5,526 nucleotides of DNA, taken from assembly GCA_005798205.1 (NCBI GenBank), contig SYKJ01000031.1, positions 1 through 5,526 on the forward strand, read 5' to 3'. This document shows, in pieces, positions 1 through 5,526 of this stretch. Within the stretch, counting starts at the first letter, position 1; each line of letters opens with the position of its first letter. The translations under genes were made by a program, and so were the position numbers. The notes below the pieces were generated by a model, which searched no databases, had not been told where the DNA came from, and saw nothing but the letters and a program-made list of their open reading frames with translations. This stretch comes from Bacteroidota bacterium (lineage in GTDB: Bacteria > Bacteroidota > Bacteroidia > Flavobacteriales > Crocinitomicaceae).

Positions 1-369
1 ACGACGAATATTCTAGCTTTCTACATGCTTATTTCTTGATTGGTTTTCGATTGTGAGACGGACAAGAACACCCAAACTCCCAACTTAGTTTCTAAAGTTT
101 CACCAGCGCTTAGAAACATCACACCGGCTAGCCTGATGGGATGAACTTCCGATTGGCAAATCTAACAGGCAGAAATTTACCGGAAGTACTCGTCCAACCT
201 ACTATACTTCGATCGGATAAAGCCAACTAACTATCAGTTAATTAAGCAGCAAGTGCGTATGACGTATTGTCAACTATTGTTTGCAACAAGATATTTAAGA
301 GGTTCACTGCAACCCTCTGCATGCTGACACTTGACTACCGCTATCGCTGTCAAATCCAATGTCGACCCC
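1..369 (-). ncRNA. ssrA: tmRNA (transfer-messenger RNA), 3' end cut off by the window edge
   Basis: tmRNA rescues ribosomes stalled on broken mRNAs: with SmpB it enters as an alanyl-tRNA mimic, then templates a degradation tag. Read on the minus strand, the RNA begins at 369 with GGGGTCGACATTGGATTTGA, the usual tmRNA acceptor and D-like start. A pseudoknot-1 stem pairs 311-318 with 298-304 (AGAGGGTT with AACCTCT, one bulged G). The tag frame ends in YALAA-stop at 242. The 5' GCATGC (319-324) can pair with GCATGT (23-28) as helix 2, and the latter lies in an AAGCATGTAG block that is identical in E. coli tmRNA as I recall it. The TTCGA T-loop, the 3' acceptor strand and CCA are not in the window; by comparison with E. 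coli about 35-40 bases are missing. The gene is divergent from thrS. The family assignment is very secure; the exact 5' end is inferred from the conserved GGGG. Confidence 0.95.
242..271 (-). other. tmRNA tag-peptide reading frame (DNTSYALAA)
   Basis: This is the mRNA-like part of ssrA. On the minus strand the codons GAC AAT ACG TCA TAC GCA CTT GCT GCT TAA encode D-N-T-S-Y-A-L-A-A, the signal added to stalled peptides and recognised by ClpXP-type proteases. The resume codon is placed at GAC by aligning the preceding ATAGTT with the E. coli TAGTC that precedes GCA; this puts it at about nucleotide 99 of the RNA, close to position 90 in E. coli. The frame itself is fixed by the YALAA-stop ending. 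If GTT were the resume codon, the tag would gain one Val at its start. Confidence 0.88.
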
Positions 370-396
370 AAAGAACGTTTTTCCAAAATGGAAATA

Positions 397-404
397 CAAA
401 TTTA
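397..404 (-). promoter_or_regulatory. Candidate -7 box for ssrA
   Basis: On the minus strand the octamer TAAATTTG matches the Bacteroidota -7 consensus TAnnTTTG exactly and lies 28 bases upstream of the mature tmRNA 5' end. That spacing implies a precursor with a leader of roughly 20 bases to be trimmed, which suits a tRNA-like RNA matured by RNase P. No TTG appears at the expected -33 spacing, and the octamer is easily met by chance in AT-rich DNA, so this is only a candidate. Confidence 0.35.
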
Positions 405-412
405 GGTATTTT

Positions 413-433
413 AATCTATTTTTTTGATAGATT
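413..433. repeat. AT-rich inverted repeat between ssrA and thrS
   Basis: AATCTAT (413-419) and ATAGATT (427-433) are perfect reverse complements separated by seven bases (TTTTTTG). The repeat sits in the divergent intergenic region, 44-64 bases upstream of the tmRNA 5' end and about 23 bases upstream of the thrS -33 element. It could be an operator half-site pair or a weak hairpin, but a 7-bp AT-rich palindrome may also occur by chance. No regulator can be named. Confidence 0.4.
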
Positions 434-455
434 TTCTGCTATTTTAACCTTTTCT

Positions 456-486
456 TTTGACATTCTTAGTGAAATAGCTATCTTTG
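456..486 (+). promoter_or_regulatory. Bacteroidota-type promoter of the thrS operon
   Basis: TTTG at 456-459 is followed after exactly 19 bases by TATCTTTG at 479-486. Both match the primary sigma consensus of Bacteroidota (-33 TTTG or TTG, -7 TAnnTTTG), and the spacing is the typical one. Transcription should then start near 491-495, leaving an untranslated leader of only about 17-21 bases before the ATG at 512. This leaves no room for a T-box or other leader riboswitch. Confidence 0.75.
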
Positions 487-511
487 CACACTTAATTTCA
501 ATGTGCGAAAT

Positions 512-2455
512 ATGATCCAAATTACTTTGCCAGACGGCAGTGTGAGAGAATACAGCAAAGGAACTACAGCAATGGATGTTGCCTTGAGTATATCTGAGGG
601 TTTGGCTCGTAATGTTTTAGCAGCAAAAATCGATGGAATTGTCAAAGACGCAACGATTCCTATCGTTCAAAATTCTACTCTTCAGTTACTTACTTGGTCT
701 GACTTAGAGGGAAAAGCAACAATGTGGCATTCCTCAGCGCATATTATGGCTGAGGCACTTGAATTTTATTATCCTGGAATTAAGTTGGCTATCGGTCCAC
801 CAGTAACCAACGGTTTTTACTACGATATTGATTTGATGAATTATTCCATAAAAGAGGAAGATTTACCAAAAATTGAAGAAAAAATGAAGGCTTTGGCGAA
901 GGAAAGAAATCCTTTTGTTCGCAAAGAAATTTCCAAAGCTGATGCAATTGCCTATTTTGAAAAAAAACAAGATCCCTATAAATTAGAATTGCTATCGGAA
1001 TTAGAAGATGGTACAATTACTTTTTACACCCAAGGAAATTTTACTGATTTGTGTCGCGGTCCACATATTCCTGACTCTGGATTTATAAAAGCAGTAAAAT
1101 TAACTGCAATTGCAGGAGCATACTGGCGAGGAGACGAAAAAAACAAACAGTTAACGCGAATTTATGGAATTACTTTTCCAAAGCAATCCGAACTTAGCGA
1201 GCACCTTGAGAAATTAGAAGAAGCAAAAAGACGCGATCACAGAAAATTAGGAAAAGAGTTGGATTTGTTTACTTTCTCTCAAAAAGTAGGGCAGGGCTTA
1301 CCTCTTTGGCTTCCGAAAGGTGCAGCATTGCGCGAGCGTTTGGAGAATTTTTTAAAAAAAGCACAGAGAAATGCAGGTTACCAGCAGGTTATCACTCCTC
1401 ATATCGGTAACAAAGAACTTTACATTACTTCAGGTCACTACGAGAAATACGGTGCAGATTCATTTCAACCCATCAAAACTCCAGATCCAAACGAAGAGTT
1501 TTATTTGAAACCGATGAATTGCCCGCATCACTGCGAGATTTTTAAGTCGCGCCCAAGATCCTACAAAGATTTACCTGCTCGTTTTGCAGAATTCGGCACG
1601 GTTTACAGATACGAACAATCAGGAGAATTACACGGTCTCACGCGAGTTCGCTCATTTACGCAAGATGACGCACATATTTTCTGTACTCAAGAACAAGTGA
1701 AAGACGAATTCAAAAAAGTAATTGACATCGTTCTTTATGTTCTAAAAACTTTAGATTTTCAAAATTTTACCGCTCAAATATCATTAAGAGATCAAAAGGA
1801 TCGCTCAAAATACATTGGTTCGGAACTTAATTGGGAAAAGGCAGAAAATGCAATAATTGAGGCTGCAGCAGAGAAAAATCTTTCAACTATCGTTGCCTAC
1901 GGAGAAGCTGCATTTTATGGTCCAAAACTCGATTTTATGGTTCAAGATGCGCTAGGAAGAGAGTGGCAATTAGGAACAATTCAAGTAGACTATAATTTAC
2001 CGGAGCGTTTTGAACTAGAATTTACAGGTGCCGACAACCAAAAACACCGACCGGTAATGATTCATAGAGCGCCCTTTGGTTCCATGGAGCGATTTGTGGC
2101 CGTATTGCTAGAACATTGCGCTGGAGATTTTCCACTTTGGCTGACTTCTGAGCAGTTTATCATTCTGCCAATTTCAGAAAAATTCAACGAGTATGCAGAA
2201 AAAGTTTCTAAATTCCTAAATAATCACGATATTCGCGGTCTTGTTGATGACCGAAATGAAAAAATAGGTAAGAAAATACGAGATGCTGAGCTTGCGAAAA
2301 TACCATTTATGCTCATTGTTGGAGAAAATGAATTTGCAAATAATCAAGTTTCAGTAAGACAAAGAGGCGAGGGTGACAAAGGGATTTTTTCTCTTGAAAA
2401 ATTTGAACAAATTGTACAGGAAGCAATAAATAAAGAATTGATAGTTGAACTTTAA
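512..2455 (+). CDS. thrS: Threonyl-tRNA synthetase
   Basis: Cytoplasmic class II aminoacyl-tRNA synthetase that joins threonine to tRNA-Thr using ATP and hydrolyses mischarged Ser-tRNA. The 647-residue product is full length and carries every expected part: a TGS domain (about 1-62), an editing domain with HSSAH (H73, H77) and the later C181/H185 pair in LCRGPH, a catalytic core with motif 2 (R366 in FGTVYRYE) and motif 3 ([11 protein letters not shown]527), zinc ligands C337, H388 and H518, and a C-terminal anticodon-binding domain (about 548-647). The ATG at 512 is preferred to an in-frame GTG at 503 because it gives the canonical [10 protein letters not shown] start and places the editing histidines at 73 and 77, as in E. 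coli. There is no clear Shine-Dalgarno sequence. It is first in an operon; infC starts 8 bases after the stop. Nothing is missing or broken. Confidence 0.98.
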   Translation: MIQITLPDGSVREYSKGTTAMDVALSISEGLARNVLAAKIDGIVKDATIPIVQNSTLQLLTWSDLEGKATMWHSSAHIMAEALEFYYPGIKLAIGPPVTNGFYYDIDLMNYSIKEEDLPKIEEKMKALAKERNPFVRKEISKADAIAYFEKKQDPYKLELLSELEDGTITFYTQGNFTDLCRGPHIPDSGFIKAVKLTAIAGAYWRGDEKNKQLTRIYGITFPKQSELSEHLEKLEEAKRRDHRKLGKELDLFTFSQKVGQGLPLWLPKGAALRERLENFLKKAQRNAGYQQVITPHIGNKELYITSGHYEKYGADSFQPIKTPDPNEEFYLKPMNCPHHCEIFKSRPRSYKDLPARFAEFGTVYRYEQSGELHGLTRVRSFTQDDAHIFCTQEQVKDEFKKVIDIVLYVLKTLDFQNFTAQISLRDQKDRSKYIGSELNWEKAENAIIEAAAEKNLSTIVAYGEAAFYGPKLDFMVQDALGREWQLGTIQVDYNLPERFELEFTGADNQKHRPVMIHRAPFGSMERFVAVLLEHCAGDFPLWLTSEQFIILPISEKFNEYAEKVSKFLNNHDIRGLVDDRNEKIGKKIRDAELAKIPFMLIVGENEFANNQVSVRQRGEGDKGIFSLEKFEQIVQEAINKELIVEL

Positions 2456-2463
2456 ATAAATTA

Positions 2464-3009
2464 ATGAGAAGAAACACAAAACCATTTGTTAAAAGAGAAG
2501 AAGAAGCTCAACATCGAATAAACGAGAAAATTAGTGCATTAGAAATAAGATTGATTAGTGAGGGTGAAGAACCAAAAGTGTTAAGTTTAACGGCGGCACT
2601 TGCAAAAGCAGAAGAGTTGGATTTGGATTTGGTAGAAATTTCTCCAAACGCAAAACCGCCGGTATGCAAAATTATGGATTACAAGAAATTCTTGTATAAC
2701 CAAAAGAGAAAACAAAAGGAATTAAAAGCAAAACAGAGCAAAATTGTTGTCAAAGAAATCCGTTTCGGACCCAACACAGATGATCACGATTTTAACTTTA
2801 AATTGTCACACGCAAGGAAGTTCCTTGAGGAAGGAAGCAAAGTAAAAGCTTTTGTGTTTTTTAGAGGTAGATCAATTGTTTTTAAAGACCGAGGAGAAAT
2901 ATTATTATTGAAATTTGTACAAGAATTAGCAGATGTTGGAGCTGTTGAACAGTTGCCAAAATTAGAAGGAAAGAAAATGATTGTAATGATCAACTCAAAA
3001 AAGAAATAA
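2464..3009 (+). CDS. infC: Translation initiation factor IF-3
   Basis: IF3 binds the 30S subunit, keeps 50S off and proofreads the start codon and initiator tRNA. The 181-residue protein has both IF3 domains: the N domain begins with HRINEKI (17-23) and includes [17 protein letters not shown] (54-70) and DYKKF (72-76); a lysine-rich linker (about 79-92) leads to the C domain, with [13 protein letters not shown] (97-109), HARKFLEEG (116-124) and FFRGRSI (132-138). The length is usual for the family. The start is a plain ATG with no earlier in-frame start after the thrS stop, unlike the rare AUU start that serves autoregulation in E. coli. The 8-base gap after thrS implies cotranscription and probably translational coupling. 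The sequence before the ATG is AT-rich without a Shine-Dalgarno motif. Confidence 0.98.
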   Translation: MRRNTKPFVKREEEAQHRINEKISALEIRLISEGEEPKVLSLTAALAKAEELDLDLVEISPNAKPPVCKIMDYKKFLYNQKRKQKELKAKQSKIVVKEIRFGPNTDDHDFNFKLSHARKFLEEGSKVKAFVFFRGRSIVFKDRGEILLLKFVQELADVGAVEQLPKLEGKKMIVMINSKKK

Positions 3010-3051
3010 AGAAGCTGATATAGTTGTTTAACTCAAAAAAAAGAAGAAAAA

Positions 3052-3249
3052 ATGCCCAAAATGAAAACTAAATCCAGTGCTAAGAAGCGATTCACAATCA
3101 CTGGAAGTGGCAAAATTAAGCGCAAACACGCTTTTAAAAGCCACATTTTAACAAAAAAGGCTAAGAAACGCAAACGTAATTTAACACATGCAGGACTTGT
3201 ACACGATGCAGATCTATCAAATGTTAAATTGCAATTATGTATGAAATAG
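3052..3249 (+). CDS. rpmI: 50S ribosomal protein L35 (bL35)
   Basis: Small basic protein of the large ribosomal subunit that binds 23S rRNA. The 65-residue product has the family pattern [12 protein letters not shown] at the N terminus, then [15 protein letters not shown] and a run of basic residues KKAKKRKRN (about 35-43). Its length is normal. A purine-rich AAAGAAGAAAAA directly precedes the ATG and may help ribosome binding. It lies 42 bases after infC and 91 before rplT, the conserved infC-rpmI-rplT order. Confidence 0.98.
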   Translation: MPKMKTKSSAKKRFTITGSGKIKRKHAFKSHILTKKAKKRKRNLTHAGLVHDADLSNVKLQLCMK

Positions 3250-3340
3250 TCCTTAACAGGTTTATCCATTGTTTAACCAAATAACGAGTATACAAGTCTT
3301 CTGAAATAATGCTGCACTCCTTATTAAAAAACTTAAAATT

Positions 3341-3688
3341 ATGCCAAGATCAGTAAATCACGTAGCATCAAGAGCTAGAAGAAAAAACTTGATGAAATTA
3401 GCCAAAGGATACTTTGGTAGAAGAAAAAATGTCTGGACAGTTGCAAAAAATGCAGTTGAAAAAGGACTCGTTTATGCCTATTCAGGTCGTAAGCAAAAGA
3501 AAAGAAATTTCCGTTCACTTTGGATCACTCGTATCAATGCAGGTGCTCGTCAATACGGAATGAGTTATTCGCAATTTATAGGTGCTGTTCATAAAAGCGG
3601 TGTTGAATTGAATCGTAAAGTTCTTGCAGATTTAGCAATGAACCATCCCGAGGCTTTTAAATCCGTTGTGGAATCAGTAAAAAAGTAA
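3341..3688 (+). CDS. rplT: 50S ribosomal protein L20 (bL20)
   Basis: Binds 23S rRNA directly and is needed early in assembly of the large subunit; in E. coli and Bacillus it also represses its own operon. The 115-residue protein has the typical basic N-terminal extension ([15 protein letters not shown]), KGYFGRRKN (22-30), the core [19 protein letters not shown] (55-73) and the C-terminal [13 protein letters not shown] (87-99). Full length, no oddities. It is the last gene of the operon, followed by an intrinsic terminator. Whether L20 controls this operon is unknown: I could not recognise an L20-binding mimic in the leader or gaps. Confidence 0.98.
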   Translation: MPRSVNHVASRARRKNLMKLAKGYFGRRKNVWTVAKNAVEKGLVYAYSGRKQKKRNFRSLWITRINAGARQYGMSYSQFIGAVHKSGVELNRKVLADLAMNHPEAFKSVVESVKK

Positions 3689-3714
3689 TTTATAAATTAA
3701 AATATATCAGCACG

Positions 3715-3748
3715 AGCCATTATTCTTTCGATTAATGGCTTTTTTTTT
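3715..3748 (+). terminator. Intrinsic terminator of the thrS-infC-rpmI-rplT operon
   Basis: AGCCATTA (3715-3722) and TAATGGCT (3733-3740) form a perfect 8-bp stem around a 10-base loop, followed by an unbroken run of eight T (3741-3748). It lies 26 bases after the rplT stop, before the next gene's upstream region, and separates the translation operon from the downstream unit. Confidence 0.92.
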
Positions 3749-3794
3749 GTTGAAAACTATTAAGAATCTGTTTTAGAGATTTGTTATTTGCGTT

Positions 3795-3802
3795 TAATTT
3801 TG
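3795..3802 (+). promoter_or_regulatory. Candidate -7 box for the oxidoreductase gene
   Basis: TAATTTTG fits TAnnTTTG exactly and lies just 10 bases before the ATG at 3813, so transcription would start almost at the start codon. No TTG stands at the normal -33 distance. A promoter is expected somewhere between the terminator and 3813, but this particular element is weakly supported. Confidence 0.3.
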
Positions 3803-3812
3803 AAAAAAAAGT

Positions 3813-4799
3813 ATGCTTAAAATAGGACTCATCGGTGCAGGTCATTTAGGGAAAATTCACCTTAAGTTACTTTTGGAATTGTCAGAATACTACAGTTTTG
3901 TTGGTTTTTATGATGATAATGAAGATATTTCTGCCGCTGTCTCTGCTCAATTCAATGTTAAATCCTTTCCTAGTATTAATGAATTATTACAAAAAGTCGA
4001 TTGCGTTGACATTGTAGCGCCTACTTTTGCTCATTACGCTTGTGCAGTTGAGGCCTTGAGAATGAGGAAGCATGTTTTTATTGAAAAACCACTTTCTGAA
4101 ACAATTGAGGAAGCACGAAAATTAGTTGCTCTCACTACAGAAGCAGATGTTAAAGTTCAAGTTGGGCATGTTGAGCGTTTTAATCCAGCTTTTCAGGCGG
4201 CACTTCCCTTTTTTAATAAACCAATGTTTATTGAAACGCACCGCTTGGCTCAATTTAACCCTCGTGGCACTGATGTTCCTGTTGTATTAGATTTGATGAT
4301 TCACGACATCGATATCATTCTTAGTGTTGTTAAATCGCGTGTTAAAAAAGTCTCTGCCTCTGGAGTTGCTGTAATAAGTGATACCCATGATATTACAAAT
4401 GCGCGCTTGGAGTTTGAAAATGGAACGGTGGCAAATTTAACTGCCTCAAGAATTTCTTTGAAAAACATGCGTAAATCTCGTTTTTTTCAGAAAGATGCAT
4501 ACATCAGTGTTGATTTTTTAACCAAAGAACTTGAGGTTGTTCGCATGCAAGATGTTGTTGGTGAAGCTGATCCTTTTGATGTTGTATTGGATTTAGGACC
4601 TAATAAACCTAGCAAAAAGATATTCATTGACAAACCAGAATTGCTTGAGGTAAATGCTATAAAAGAAGAATTAAGGTCTTTTTACGATGCAATAGCTAAT
4701 GATACAGCTACAAAAGTTACTGTAGAGGACGGTTGCGCTGCGATGGAAGTGGCTATGGAAATTCTTGATAAATTAAAGCAAACGGATATCCATTTTTAA
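3813..4799 (+). CDS. Gfo/Idh/MocA-family NAD(P)-dependent oxidoreductase
   Basis: Predicted soluble dehydrogenase of 328 residues acting on a sugar or sugar nucleotide. The N-terminal Rossmann fold starts with GLIGAGHLGKIH (GxGxxG at 8-13); an acidic pair after strand 2 (D34, D35) suggests preference for NAD(H). The family's EKP motif is at 91-93 (catalytic K92), followed by GHVERFNP (118-125) and the active-site segment DLMIHDIDI (D160, H164, D165) in the C-terminal alpha/beta domain. Length is normal and the frame intact. GHVERFNP and MIHD recall the branch that includes UDP-GlcNAc 3-dehydrogenase (GnnA) of lipid A biosynthesis, but no partner aminotransferase is in the window, so the substrate remains open. 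It follows the operon terminator and probably starts a new transcription unit with the lipoprotein gene 33 bases downstream. Confidence 0.9.
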   Translation: MLKIGLIGAGHLGKIHLKLLLELSEYYSFVGFYDDNEDISAAVSAQFNVKSFPSINELLQKVDCVDIVAPTFAHYACAVEALRMRKHVFIEKPLSETIEEARKLVALTTEADVKVQVGHVERFNPAFQAALPFFNKPMFIETHRLAQFNPRGTDVPVVLDLMIHDIDIILSVVKSRVKKVSASGVAVISDTHDITNARLEFENGTVANLTASRISLKNMRKSRFFQKDAYISVDFLTKELEVVRMQDVVGEADPFDVVLDLGPNKPSKKIFIDKPELLEVNAIKEELRSFYDAIANDTATKVTVEDGCAAMEVAMEILDKLKQTDIHF

Positions 4800-4832
4800 A
4801 CAATAATTCACAGATTACGTCGTTTTTTTTTA

Positions 4833-5526
4833 ATGATTCGATTCTTACTTTTTGCATGCTTACTCCCAGTTTTTTCAGCATGTATAAAAAATAATCCAGA
4901 TCCTTCATGGTTAGAGGTTACAGCATGGACGCTTCAAGCAAATTCAGAGCTTTCCAATAGTGAAGGCGAGTTGACCCACAATATTTCTGAAGCTTGGGTT
5001 TTTATAGATGATCAAACTATTGGTGTTTTTCAATTACCATTTAAGATTCCAATTTTAAAATCGGGCATGTGTAATATCAAAATTTATCCTGCTATCAAAA
5101 ATAATGGCATTGCTGCAACAAAAAAGATTTATCCTTTTTTAGAGGTTTTTGAGGTAAATCAAACTTTAACTCAAAATCAAACCTTGACTTTAAATCCCAT
5201 CACAAAATACAAATCAGCAACTCAATTCTGGATTGAAGATTTTGAAGTGATTAATATTTCTTTAACAGATGATCCAAATACTTCAATAGCAGTTTGTGAA
5301 ACAGTAAACGAAAATTTACAGCCCTTTAATGGTAGTTTTTACAGGAAGATAAGTTTGAATTCCATTGATTCATTATGGGTTGCATATACTGATGCTATCT
5401 TTATCGCTAAGGGAAAGGAAGCCTATTTAGAAATTGACTACCATAATACAAATTCGTTAACTACAGGATTAATTTTTGTGTCTTCCTCAGGTGTTACTAA
5501 TAATACAAATATTCGCTTAAATGCTC
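4833..5526 (+). CDS. Predicted lipoprotein of unknown function, 3' end beyond the window
   Basis: An open frame of 231 codons runs from the ATG at 4833 to the right edge without a stop. I do not recognise the family. The product begins with a short lipoprotein signal peptide: MIR, a hydrophobic stretch (4-14) and a lipobox-like FSAC with C17 as the probable lipidated residue, followed by a polar IKNNPDPSW. The -3 position is Phe, acceptable but not the best fit. The rest is rich in Asn, Thr, Ile and aromatic residues with alternating hydrophobicity, suggesting beta strands; residues about 52-85 (EAWVFIDDQTIGVF, then a Gly and a further strand) look like a small PEGA- or carboxypeptidase-regulatory-like beta fold. 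It is therefore likely anchored in the envelope facing the periplasm or surface. The gap to the upstream oxidoreductase is 33 bases, with no hairpin terminator, so cotranscription is likely. Nine T (4823-4831) directly precede the start, with no ribosome-binding motif. Confidence 0.8.
   Translation, partial: MIRFLLFACLLPVFSACIKNNPDPSWLEVTAWTLQANSELSNSEGELTHNISEAWVFIDDQTIGVFQLPFKIPILKSGMCNIKIYPAIKNNGIAATKKIYPFLEVFEVNQTLTQNQTLTLNPITKYKSATQFWIEDFEVINISLTDDPNTSIAVCETVNENLQPFNGSFYRKISLNSIDSLWVAYTDAIFIAKGKEAYLEIDYHNTNSLTTGLIFVSSSGVTNNTNIRLNA

Noticed and set aside
413..433. Inverted repeat as an intrinsic terminator
   Set aside because: The stem is AT-rich with one G-C pair and is not followed by a T run on either strand; it also lies upstream of both genes, so there is nothing to terminate.
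420..511. Possible T-box or leader riboswitch before thrS
   Set aside because: The predicted transcript leader is only about 17-21 bases, and no T-box sequence or terminator/antiterminator pair is present.
267..515. Plus-strand 82-codon open frame upstream of thrS
   Set aside because: It crosses the tmRNA tag and 5' region on the opposite strand, overlaps the thrS start and promoter, and its product resembles no protein; the tmRNA explains the conservation.
789..1016. Minus-strand 75-codon open frame inside thrS
   Set aside because: It lies wholly within the ThrRS editing domain coding sequence and has no recognisable product; an antisense shadow.
2784..2993. Minus-strand 69-codon open frame inside infC
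   Set aside because: Antisense to the conserved IF3 C domain, low-complexity product, no start context.
3033..3269. Minus-strand 78-codon open frame over rpmI
   Set aside because: Mirror of the strongly conserved L35 gene; the hydrophobic look arises from reading lysine codons in reverse.
4800..4832. T run after the oxidoreductase gene as a terminator
   Set aside because: No stable hairpin precedes the T run; only short, weak pairing is possible.

Overview
The window is an ordinary housekeeping chromosome segment of an AT-rich member of the Bacteroidota, most likely Flavobacteriales. The lineage call rests on four things: the promoter in front of thrS matches the Bacteroidota sigma-factor consensus (TTTG, 19 bases, TAnnTTTG) instead of -35/-10 boxes; clear Shine-Dalgarno sequences are largely absent; the tmRNA tag ends in YALAA; and a small lipoprotein follows the last complete gene. 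A narrower placement cannot be supported from the sequence alone.

Layout. Positions 1-369, minus strand, hold most of ssrA (tmRNA). Its 5' end (GGGGTCGAC), pseudoknot-1 stem, tag frame (DNTSYALAA-stop) and the 3' strand of helix 2 are visible; the T arm and CCA end lie beyond the left edge. Positions 370-511 form a divergent AT-rich intergenic region with a strong thrS promoter, a perfect 7-bp inverted repeat and a weaker candidate ssrA promoter. Positions 512-3688, plus strand, hold the translation cluster thrS-infC-rpmI-rplT (threonyl-tRNA synthetase, IF3, L35, L20), closed by a textbook intrinsic terminator at 3715-3748. Position 3813 starts a second transcription unit: a Gfo/Idh/MocA-family NAD(P)-dependent sugar dehydrogenase, then, 33 bases later, a predicted lipoprotein of unknown function that runs off the right edge.

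The first five genes all serve translation: tRNA charging, initiation, two proteins of the large subunit, and rescue of stalled ribosomes. The last two form a separate unit with a possible cell-envelope or sugar-nucleotide connection, which is inference. I found no mobile element, CRISPR array, phage gene or convincing new system. The items most worth a second look are the tmRNA, which is easy to miss because a spurious ORF overlaps it, with its Asp-initiated tag; the thrS start choice; and the partial lipoprotein.
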